Source of the DNA: an uncultured Lachnospiraceae bacterium
Lineage (GTDB): Bacteria > Bacillota > Clostridia > Lachnospirales > Lachnospiraceae
DNA length: 21,286 bases
Direction: 5' to 3'
NCBI GenBank assembly: GCA_900555195.1
Contig: USKC01000015.1
Span: forward strand, 1 to 21,286
Below are positions 15,804 to 21,286 of this stretch, in pieces. Numbering within the stretch: position 1 is the first letter of the stretch; each line of letters begins with the position of its first letter. A program made the translations under genes and the position numbers. The notes beneath the pieces are model-generated. The model had not been told where the DNA came from. It did not search any database and saw nothing but the letters and a program-made list of their open reading frames with translations.

Positions 15804-15842
15804 GAACATGACATACCCTTGTCATGTTCTTTCTGTTATAAT
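15804..15842 (+). promoter_or_regulatory. Promoter with a perfect 26-bp palindromic operator, before the WYL gene
   Basis: GAACATGACA (15804-15813), six bases TACCCT, then TGTCATGTTC (15820-15829) is a perfect 10-6-10 palindrome. Immediately downstream lies TGTTATAAT, an extended -10 with TATAAT at 15837-15842, and no proper -35 is present. The operator occupies the -35 region, so binding could either activate or block transcription. The WYL regulator made by this operon is the obvious candidate to bind it. Confidence 0.75.
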
Positions 15843-15866
15843 CAAGAAAAAGCCAAAGGAGCCCGT

Positions 15867-16844
15867 ATGAAAACAGACCGATTGATAGGAATATTATCCA
15901 TTCTTCTGCAGCAGGAGAAGACCACAGCGCCCAGGCTGGCTGAGAAGTTTGAAGTATCCAGGCGGACGATCGGCCGGGATATCGATGCGCTTTGCCGGGC
16001 AGGGATCCCCATATGTACCTCCCAGGGGGCGGGCGGAGGTATTAGCCTGATGGAAGGATACCGGATGGACAAGACGATTCTGACATCCAGGGATATGCAG
16101 ATGATTCTGGTCGGACTGCGGAGCCTGGACAGCGTCAGCGGGAGCAGGTACTATGAGCAGCTGATGGAGAAGCTGAAGCCGGGAGCGTCGGATTATGTGA
16201 GCGGCCGGGATTCCATTCTGATCGATCTGGCCTCCTGGTATAAGGACAGCCTGGCGCCGAAAATTGCGTTGATCCAGGAGGCGGTGGAGAAGCATAGGCT
16301 CCTTTCTTTCAGGTATTATGCGCCCGATGGGGACAGCGTGAGGCGGGTTGAACCCTATGATCTGATTTTCAAGTGGTCCAGCTGGTATGTATGGGGCTGG
16401 TGCCTTTTGCGGAAAGATGTTCGGCTGTTCAAACTGAATCGGATGGATGACCTCGTTATGGAGGATGAAGAATTTTCGCCCAGGCAGGTCCCTATGCCGG
16501 ATCTGTCCAATGAGAGAATCTTTCCGGCAAAGATACGGATAAAAGCGCTTTTTCGCCCGGAGACGAAATGGAGGCTGGTGGAAGAGTTCGGCCCACAGTG
16601 TTTTACGCAGCAGGAAGATGGAAAGCTTCTGGTTTGCCTGGATTATACGGATGAAGGCAGCCTGATCGGATGGCTTCTCACCTTTGGCGAGAAAGTCAAA
16701 GTCCTGGAGCCGGAATCCGTGAAGGAGAAGCTTGTGAAGATTGCGGGAGGCATTCTGCAGCTGTACGGTGCGGAGGAAAAACGGTCAGAAGGGGACGGAA
16801 TTTTGCAGGAAAGGCCCAAGGAGCCGGGGAAGCCGGCTGAATGA
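15867..16844 (+). CDS. YafY/DeoR-like transcriptional regulator with WYL domain
   Basis: A 325-residue regulator. Residues 1-60 form the HTH_11-type winged helix (RLIGILSILLQQEKTTAPRL, FEVSRRTIGRDIDALCRAGI, then GGISLMEGYRM). A WYL ligand-binding domain follows (about 135-215: RLLSFRYYAPDG, RRVEPYDLIFKWSSWYVWGW), with a WCX-like C-terminus. ATG 15867 has AAAGGAG upstream; an in-frame extension to 15801 would run through the operator and promoter and is rejected. It lies 46 bases before the GyrI-like gene and probably heads a three-gene operon ending in the MATE pump. WYL proteins usually sense a ligand and control adjacent genes; the perfect palindrome at 15804-15829 is its likely site. Confidence 0.92.
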   Translation: MKTDRLIGILSILLQQEKTTAPRLAEKFEVSRRTIGRDIDALCRAGIPICTSQGAGGGISLMEGYRMDKTILTSRDMQMILVGLRSLDSVSGSRYYEQLMEKLKPGASDYVSGRDSILIDLASWYKDSLAPKIALIQEAVEKHRLLSFRYYAPDGDSVRRVEPYDLIFKWSSWYVWGWCLLRKDVRLFKLNRMDDLVMEDEEFSPRQVPMPDLSNERIFPAKIRIKALFRPETKWRLVEEFGPQCFTQQEDGKLLVCLDYTDEGSLIGWLLTFGEKVKVLEPESVKEKLVKIAGGILQLYGAEEKRSEGDGILQERPKEPGKPAE

Positions 16845-16890
16845 GCATGGAAATGGTAGGAAATGAGCATCATGGAGACGGAGGGAAAAA

Positions 16891-17553
16891 ATGGCATTCG
16901 ATTATAAGAAAGAATACAAGGAGTTCTATTTGCCCAAGAACAGGCCGCAGATTGTAGAGATACCGGAGATGAATTTTATCTCGGTCAGAGGGAAGGGAGA
17001 TCCGAATGAAGAAGGCGGGGCATATAAGGCGGCCATCGGGCTTTTGTATACGGTCGCCTTTACGATAAAGATGAGCAAAATGGGCAGCCATAGAATCGAG
17101 GGATATTTTGATTATGTGGTCCCTCCGCTGGAAGGTTTTTGGGAACAGGAGGGCGTAAAAGGCGTGGATTTTGCGCATAAAGAAGCGTTTCAGTGGATAT
17201 CTGTCATCCGTCTGCCGGAGTTTGTGCAAAAGGCGGATGTGGAATGGGCAGTTGCGGAGGCAGGAAGGAAGAAGGGGCAGGACTTCTCTAAGGTGGAATT
17301 TTTGACGGTCAGGGAAGGGATGTGCGTACAGTGCATGCACATCGGCCCTTATGACGAGGAGCCCGCGACCGTCGCCCGCATGGATCAATATCTTCTGGAA
17401 AACGGATATGTGAATGATTTCTCATCGGGACGGATGCACCATGAGATCTATCTTTCCGACGTCAGGAAGGTCGCTCCGGAACGCTGGAAGACGGTGATAC
17501 GGCATCCGGTGAAGAAAAAGGAAGGCGGAATAGAAAACAATGGAAACGAATAA
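16891..17553 (+). CDS. GyrI-like small-molecule binding protein
   Basis: A 220-residue stand-alone protein of the GyrI-like (Cass2/SOUL-like) fold. It begins FDYKKEYKEFYLPKNRPQIV, then has EMNFISVRGKGDPNEEGG, a hallmark of this group, and near the end the motif CVQCMHIGPYDEEPATV, which lines the ligand pocket, and HHEIYLSDVRK. There is no DNA-binding domain. Members bind cationic lipophilic drugs or similar compounds; some have been shown to hydrolyse small electrophiles. GGAGGG lies directly before ATG 16891. It overlaps the MATE gene by 14 bases, so it is translationally coupled to the pump and probably sequesters, senses or pre-processes the exported compound; that is inference. Confidence 0.9.
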   Translation: MAFDYKKEYKEFYLPKNRPQIVEIPEMNFISVRGKGDPNEEGGAYKAAIGLLYTVAFTIKMSKMGSHRIEGYFDYVVPPLEGFWEQEGVKGVDFAHKEAFQWISVIRLPEFVQKADVEWAVAEAGRKKGQDFSKVEFLTVREGMCVQCMHIGPYDEEPATVARMDQYLLENGYVNDFSSGRMHHEIYLSDVRKVAPERWKTVIRHPVKKKEGGIENNGNE

Positions 17554-18925
17554 AAACATAACCTCCCACCCCAAAACCGAAAACCGCCTTCTTCTCTCCC
17601 TCATGCTTCCCATCCTTGCGGAGCAGATCTTGCGGTCATTCATGGGAACGGCCAATACCTTCATGCTCAGCCGGATATCGGATGAGGCGTCGGCAGCAGT
17701 GGGCGTTTCCAACCAGATCCTGAACGTGGTGATCATTACGGCAACGATGATCGGCTCCGGCGCTTCCACGCTGATTAACCAATATCTGGGAGCGAAAAAG
17801 AAGCGGGAGGCAGCCCATATCATCATGAACAGCCTGATGGTGAGCACCTTGGTCGGGCTGTTTTTCAGCCTTGCGATTTCGGCATTGGCGGCGCAGATCT
17901 TGGGGCTGGTGGGGCTGGAAGAAGGCTTGATGAACGATGCGGCGATCTATCTGAGGATCGTGGGCGCTTCCTGTGTGATCCAGTTCATTTCCAGCGCCAT
18001 ATCCGCCTATTTCCGCTGTTACCAGAAACCGGTCGTGGCAATGCTTGTCATCGTCTGTACGAATCTGATGAACCTGGCCGGTTCCTGGGCAGTGGTGAGC
18101 GGTATGTTTGCCGGTCAGATGATGCAGGGGGTGGGAGGGATCGCACGGGTTCGTCTGGTGAGCGAACTGATCGGGCTGGCTTTAAGCATGGTGATGCTGA
18201 TGCGGCAGGACTGGGATCTGCAGATCGGGGATATGGTGCGCCTGAAAAAGGAGTATGTGACGCAGATCCTGCGTCTGGGATTCATGTCCGGAGCCGAAGG
18301 GATCTGCTATTATACGGCACAGCTTGTTACCACCGGTTTCATCACCAGTTTTCCCTCCCAGGTGCTGTCCGCCAAGGTATATGTGCAGACAGTGAACAAC
18401 TATACCTATCTTGCCGGACAGTCTGTGGGCCTGGCGTCGCAGATCATGACCGGACACATGATCGGAGCCGGGGAAAAAGACCGGGCTTATGGATTCGTGA
18501 AAAAAAGCTGGCTCTATGTGCTTTCCTGCAACATCTGTTTCAGCCTTCTTTTCTTTGTCTGCTCCCGCCAGATCATCGGAATTTTCACGGATTCAGAAGA
18601 GATCCTCTCCATCGCGCGGATGCTGTTTTTTATTGATATTTTCACCTGCCTGGGACGTTCGCTGAATCATTCCTTCAATCTGGGGCTGCGCAGCGCGGGA
18701 TATGTGTTCTGGCCGATGATTATCGCCGCTTCCTCCATCTGGACCTTCCAGTGCGGCCTGGGATATCTGGCCAGCATCGGCCTGCACTTAGGAATCATCG
18801 GCATCTGGATCGCCCAGACTGTGGACGAATGGTTCCGCGGCCTGTGCGCCATGCGCCTGTGGCTTGGCAAAAAGTGGATGAAAATGGATGTGGTGAAAGA
18901 ACGGAGGGGAAGAGAAAAGGAATAG
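17540..18925 (+). CDS. MATE-family multidrug efflux pump
   Basis: A 461-residue transporter with about twelve membrane helices, an antiporter of the multidrug and toxic compound extrusion family (DinF/NorM-like). The first helix region (LMLPILAEQILRSFMGTANTFMLSRISDEASAAVGVSNQI is the region, residues 21-60) is characteristic, as is the pseudo-symmetric repeat at about 245-300 containing LGFMSGAEGICYYTAQ. ATG 17540 overlaps the GyrI-like gene by 14 bases; its ribosome site (GGAAGGCGG) is 12-15 bases away, so coupling likely drives translation. It completes the WYL regulator, GyrI-like and pump module. The C-terminus is basic (KERRGREKE). All parts look intact; the substrate is unknown. Confidence 0.95.
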   Translation: METNKNITSHPKTENRLLLSLMLPILAEQILRSFMGTANTFMLSRISDEASAAVGVSNQILNVVIITATMIGSGASTLINQYLGAKKKREAAHIIMNSLMVSTLVGLFFSLAISALAAQILGLVGLEEGLMNDAAIYLRIVGASCVIQFISSAISAYFRCYQKPVVAMLVIVCTNLMNLAGSWAVVSGMFAGQMMQGVGGIARVRLVSELIGLALSMVMLMRQDWDLQIGDMVRLKKEYVTQILRLGFMSGAEGICYYTAQLVTTGFITSFPSQVLSAKVYVQTVNNYTYLAGQSVGLASQIMTGHMIGAGEKDRAYGFVKKSWLYVLSCNICFSLLFFVCSRQIIGIFTDSEEILSIARMLFFIDIFTCLGRSLNHSFNLGLRSAGYVFWPMIIAASSIWTFQCGLGYLASIGLHLGIIGIWIAQTVDEWFRGLCAMRLWLGKKWMKMDVVKERRGREKE

Positions 18926-19143
18926 GGCCACATTCTTAAAGGCATTTTGGGAGAAACAAAACCAACATTAAATGAAAACGGAACATGACCTTTTCATCCC
19001 CCCAATTCTTTTAAAATGCATCAAGGGGGCTGTAAAAAAACGTCCCATTCGTGATCCTCAGGAAGCAGGGGCCTTTTGAGAAAGACCGCAACTTCACGGA
19101 AAAGGGCAAGAATGCTGCTCCTTTCGAGTGCCAGAAGGAGTCG
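18926..19143. other. Gap between the MATE gene and the convergent XRE gene
   Basis: No gene is supported. It holds an inverted repeat ATGAAAA (18972-18978) with TTTTCAT (18991-18997). The loop of this repeat contains GGAACATGAC (18980-18989), one arm of the WYL operator without its partner. A second hairpin-capable pair is CTCCTT and AAGGAG (19117-19139). Neither has a T-run that would make a classic terminator. AGGGGGCTGTAAAAAAA at 19023-19039 resembles the tips of some insertion sequences but has no partner end in the window. Confidence 0.5.
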
Positions 19144-19749
19144 TTATCGTGTAATGCGATGCCTGCACATCCCGGTCTTTCCGCATTTGGGGCATGTCAG
19201 TCTACGCTTTGCAAAGGTGTGATAGCTTTTTACATATTCGCCCATACTTGGGACAAAAAGTCCTTTACAGTATGGACATTCAAAATAACCTGCTTTCCTA
19301 TCCAGCATTGCGGCCGTTGCTATACCTGCCACTGCCACAATAACAGAAAAAACAATCGCGGTAATTCGAACAATCGCCGGCAGATCGATGAAAGAAGCTA
19401 TTACAATAAGAGCACAGACGGCGATAATCGTGATCGAGCCGATGATAATGGACATTATCAGGTTTCTTTTGTTTTCTTCGTTTTCTTTGATTAAATTCAT
19501 CATGTTTCCTTCCGCTTTCTTTTGGTAATCCGTTGAGGAAATCTTTTCGCCGGAAAGCAAATCATTTACAGTAATATCCAATGCTGTGCACAATGGCAGC
19601 ATGAGAGAGACTTCCGGAAGCCCTTTTCCGGTCTCCCATTTGGAAATTGTTTTGTCGCTGATAGAAAGTATATCGGCAAGCTGCCTTTGTGTAAGATTCC
19701 TCGCTTTTCTTGATTCGGCTATAAATTTGCCGATTCGGATTTGCTCCAT
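19144..19749 (-). CDS. Membrane-anchored XRE-family regulator with C-terminal zinc ribbon
   Basis: A 201-residue leftward protein with three parts. Residues 1-60 form a Cro/CI helix-turn-helix (IAESRKARNLTQRQLADILS, then SDKTISKWETGKGLP). Residues about 97-119 and 125-148 are two membrane helices separated by a very short loop. The C-terminus is a zinc ribbon with C158-P-Y-C161 and C186-P-K-C189. AGGAGG (19757-19762) is seven bases before the ATG at 19749; the adjacent ATG at 19752 is only four bases away. A helix-turn-helix tied to the membrane suggests a sensor that reports envelope or membrane state directly to DNA. The lipoprotein gene lies just upstream in the same direction. The ligand and targets are unknown. 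Confidence 0.92.
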   Translation of the reverse strand: MEQIRIGKFIAESRKARNLTQRQLADILSISDKTISKWETGKGLPEVSLMLPLCTALDITVNDLLSGEKISSTDYQKKAEGNMMNLIKENEENKRNLIMSIIIGSITIIAVCALIVIASFIDLPAIVRITAIVFSVIVAVAGIATAAMLDRKAGYFECPYCKGLFVPSMGEYVKSYHTFAKRRLTCPKCGKTGMCRHRITR

Positions 19750-19803
19750 CATATCCCCTCCTTTCTGTCTGCATTGTAGATGAACAGAAACTGAATTGCC
19801 ACA

Positions 19804-19842
19804 TACGAAGCGTAGGGTTTTGAAGATCTACGGAGCGTAGAT
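19804..19842. promoter_or_regulatory. Two related palindromes upstream of the XRE gene
   Basis: TACGAAGCGTA (19804-19814) and ATCTACGGAGCGTAGAT (19826-19842) share the form TACG-N-AG-CGTA; the second has perfect seven-base arms. Centre-to-centre distance is 25 bases. They sit 55-93 bases upstream of the XRE start. They suit an operator for the XRE protein, but the second also abuts the lipoprotein stop and could be a weak hairpin terminator without a T-run. Confidence 0.45.
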
Positions 19843-20384
19843 TAGTATTTCACAGCCATAGTACCTGTATCATAACATTCAAAATAGAACGTTTTCTCAA
19901 GCCCGTTTCCCTGTGTGAATGTAAAAATTACATCATATTCCCCTGTCTCCGTGAGGGTTGGCGCAGCGGTGCTGTATGCCCAGGTCCATTCATTAAAATA
20001 ATTCCAGTTGCTTTCCCCATCTATCACATGATCGATCAAAATTCCCTGCTGGCCATTCTCCGGGCTGATAAAACCATAGGCTTTATATTTCCCGCTCCCC
20101 GATTGGCATAATAAGACGATTGCGTCTTTTGACAAGTCCTCTATCTTATTTTTATAGGCTTCCGCATTGTTCAGATCATATTCCTGTGTGATTCGGTCTA
20201 TGACCTGCTGCAATTCCCGCTCTGTTGGGATATTCTGTGAAGAATCCGCATGTACGGCCGATATAGTCGATACGGTTTCTGATACAGGTTCTTGTGCGGA
20301 ATGGATGTCTGCAGGGATGCCGCATCCGGTTATGAGAACCGCCGCCAGTACAATCCAAATCACCGTGTCTGTTTTCTTTCCCAT
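19842..20384 (-). CDS. Secreted lipoprotein of unknown function
   Basis: A 180-residue leftward protein with a lipoprotein signal: MGKKTDT, a hydrophobic stretch, then the lipobox LITGC with C21. After cleavage it should be lipid-anchored on the outside of the membrane. A serine- and threonine-rich linker (residues 22-55) leads to a helical segment (LQQVIDRITQEYDLNNAEAY) and a mostly beta C-terminal half rich in aromatic residues (NWNYFNEWTWAYS, then TFYFECYDTGTMAVKY). I do not recognise the family. GGAGG lies seven bases before the ATG at 20384. The frame stays open to another ATG at 20498 with its own AGGAGG, but that longer form would bury the signal peptide and is rejected. It is read in the same direction as the XRE gene, 92 bases upstream of it. 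Confidence 0.85.
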   Translation of the reverse strand: MGKKTDTVIWIVLAAVLITGCGIPADIHSAQEPVSETVSTISAVHADSSQNIPTERELQQVIDRITQEYDLNNAEAYKNKIEDLSKDAIVLLCQSGSGKYKAYGFISPENGQQGILIDHVIDGESNWNYFNEWTWAYSTAAPTLTETGEYDVIFTFTQGNGLEKTFYFECYDTGTMAVKY

Positions 20385-20622
20385 TTTTCTGCCTCCATAA
20401 GCTTGTTGATGCAGGTTCGCGTCCCCGCGCTCTGCGCAGGAAACACGCGGAGCGGGCGTCCCTTTTGGGCCTGTCGCGCTTTGCCTCACTTGCTGCATTT
20501 CAGGGCATGCCCTCCTTCATGTAAAAGGATGTATACAGGAAGAATGGATAGAATACTTGCAGCCAAGGATAAAATTTTTTGGACTCACAAACTCATCGTA
20601 GCACTTCATTCCGCTTTTTATA

Positions 20623-20652
20623 ATAATATACTACTTACATCGCTTGTTTCAA
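20623..20652 (-). promoter_or_regulatory. Probable promoter for the leftward lipoprotein/XRE pair
   Basis: Read leftwards, TTGAAA (20652-20647) is followed after 16 bases by TATATT or after 18 by TATTAT (20628-20623). The resulting leader of about 230 bases to the lipoprotein start is G+C-rich and contains the palindrome GGGCATGCCC (20503-20512) with a strong but unused AGGAGG site. Confidence 0.45.
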
Positions 20653-20658
20653 GGAAGA

Positions 20659-20719
20659 AGCGAGGATGGGGGCAAAAATCGTTGTGCCTCTGCAGAAGCT
20701 CATCCGCTGCTTTTCTTTA
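20659..20719 (+). terminator. Branched hairpin with T-run, terminator-like, no gene before it
   Basis: AGC plus GGATG (20659-20668, two bases bulged) pairs with CATCC plus GCT (20701-20708). Inside, GGGGCA (20669-20674) pairs with TGCCTC (20685-20690). GCTTTTCTTT follows. A TATAAT at 20619-20624 lies about 40 bases upstream on the same strand, with no good -35. It could end a small RNA of roughly 90 bases. Confidence 0.35.
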
Positions 20720-21150
20720 GGCGGGGAGCCTGTGCGCCATACGGCCCCTGAACCCGGCCCTCAGACAGCGCCCTGCAGTCGGGGGCTCCTTTGGGGCACG
20801 GTTATCCGTCCGCCTTGACCACCTCAAAAATGGGCTGTTTCTAAACGTTTGCGAACGGGGCGTTCTTCCGCATGGCGGCTGAACTCCGGCCTGACGGGCG
20901 TCAGACAACGCCGCCAGGGCGTGCAGATGGACCTTTTGCATGCAAAGTCTAAGAAACAGCACAATTTTTTCACAGGCCTGCGGGAAAAGAAATCCCTTCC
21001 GGCCCCGTGCGTTCTTCCAGGGCGTGCGCGGAGGCTTAAGGAGAGTGGGCCGAGCCGTATGGGCAATGCGGGAAGGGCGCTGCGAAATGCCGGGGGTGCA
21101 GGAAAATGTCAGCTGAAGTGAAAACTTCATTGGATTTATCCTAAAATGGC
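20720..21150. other. G+C-rich gene-free interval with dispersed repeats
   Basis: Open frames run through this interval on both strands, but none has a ribosome site or a family-like translation, as is usual for G+C-rich non-coding DNA. It carries an inverted pair (20832-20852 with 20938-20962), a 12-base palindrome TTTGCATGCAAA (20935-20946), and two copies of GCGTTCTTCC followed by AGGGCGTGC (20860-20924 with an insert, 21009-21027 without). This looks like a degenerate repeat element rather than decayed genes. Confidence 0.55.
20832..20962. repeat. Imperfect inverted repeat about 130 bp across
   Basis: GGGCTGTTTCT at 20832-20842 faces AGAAACAGCAC at 20952-20962, with a one-base difference. 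The match extends inward, with some mismatches, to ACGTTTGC against GCAAAGT. The two ends enclose G+C-rich DNA without a gene, as a small non-autonomous element would, but no target-site duplication is evident. Confidence 0.45.
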
Positions 21151-21179
21151 TTGTCAGGAAAAAAAGAATGGGATATACT
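21151..21179 (+). promoter_or_regulatory. Promoter for the riboswitch-led transcript
   Basis: TTGTCA (21151-21156), a 17-base spacer, and TATACT (21174-21179) form one of the best housekeeping promoters in the window. Transcription should start near 21186. A stem GGCTGCC/GGCGGCC with a GGAT loop (21192-21209) follows, then the riboswitch. Confidence 0.75.
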
Positions 21180-21225
21180 TAAAAACAGGAAGGCTGCCGG
21201 ATGGCGGCCAGATAATTGAAAGCAG

Positions 21226-21286
21226 TACATGCGACTGGCGGATTGGTGGAGCACCACAGGGAGTATGTATGAAGAAAGCCGGCCGC
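21226..21286 (+). ncRNA. ZTP riboswitch (pfl motif), 3' end cut by the window
   Basis: The core reads GCGACTGGCGG, a small GGTG-GAG-CACC hairpin (P2), then ACAGGGAGT, enclosed by P1 arms TACAT (21226-21230) and ATGTA (21265-21269). After a short linker comes GCCGGCCGC at the window edge. These are the conserved parts of the pfl motif: GACTGGC, the CNGGGAG junction, and the start of the pseudoknotted GCCGRCCGCCTGGGC element. The RNA binds ZMP/ZTP, a signal of folate or one-carbon shortage, and raises expression of de novo purine or one-carbon genes. It lies 40 bases downstream of a strong promoter. The final bases and the terminator helix lie outside, so the regulated gene is not seen. Recognised from the motif, not from a covariance search. 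Confidence 0.82.

Noticed and set aside
19023..19039. Insertion-sequence end suggested by AGGGGGCTGTAAAAAAA
   Set aside because: No matching inverted end, transposase fragment or target duplication was found in the window; the similarity is only to a general pattern.
20385..20498. N-terminal extension of the leftward lipoprotein to ATG 20498
   Set aside because: It would place 38 hydrophilic residues before the lipoprotein signal peptide; the ATG at 20384 has a well-placed GGAGG and gives a normal signal.
20717..21130. Leftward 137-codon open frame
   Set aside because: Arg/Pro/Ala-rich translation, no ribosome site, overlaps repeats and an opposing open frame; typical of G+C-rich non-coding DNA.
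1..21286. CRISPR array, tRNA or rRNA genes
   Set aside because: No regularly spaced repeats with unique spacers, no tRNA cloverleaf and no rRNA core were recognised on reading either strand; a tRNAscan-SE/Infernal run would be decisive.

Overview
The window looks like part of a Clostridia chromosome, most probably Lachnospiraceae (Bacillota). The support is strong AGGAGG-type ribosome binding sites, extended -10 promoters of the TGnTATAAT form, the mix of drug-sensing regulators, MATE and MFS pumps and lipoproteins, and a G+C content that is lower in the left third and higher on the right. The genus cannot be named from sequence reading alone.

Positions 1-6078 hold a type I restriction-modification operon read rightwards: the 3' end of hsdM, hsdS, an unrecognised 306-residue gene, and hsdR. 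The genes overlap or lie only a few bases apart. The third gene is not a standard R-M subunit and is the best candidate for something undescribed. A 438-bp interval (6079-6516) packed with inverted repeats follows hsdR.

Positions 6517-9756 are a decayed signalling cassette: a membrane metallophosphoesterase, an OmpR-type response regulator, a VanS-like histidine kinase and a small lipoprotein. All four genes are broken, by separate lesions (two in-frame stop codons, two apparent internal deletions, two frameshifts). A direct-repeat site typical of OmpR-type regulators survives on both sides of the lipoprotein gene.

Positions 9898-18925 are a higher-G+C run of regulators, methyltransferases and efflux pumps. 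It contains a leftward YjbR-like/DUF3795 protein, a TetR regulator with a class I methyltransferase, an AraC-HTH/GNAT fusion with an MFS exporter, a truncated membrane protein, an LCMT-type methyltransferase, and a WYL regulator/GyrI-like/MATE operon behind a perfect 26-bp palindrome. A closely related palindrome lies at 10664-10687.

Positions 19144-20384 carry two leftward genes: a lipoprotein, and downstream of it a membrane-anchored XRE regulator with a zinc ribbon. From 20385 to about 21150 there is no credible gene, only G+C-rich repeated and hairpin-forming DNA. The window ends inside a rightward transcript whose leader matches the ZTP (pfl motif) riboswitch, cut off at position 21286, so a purine or one-carbon gene probably starts just outside. 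No rRNA, tRNA, CRISPR array or intact transposase was seen.
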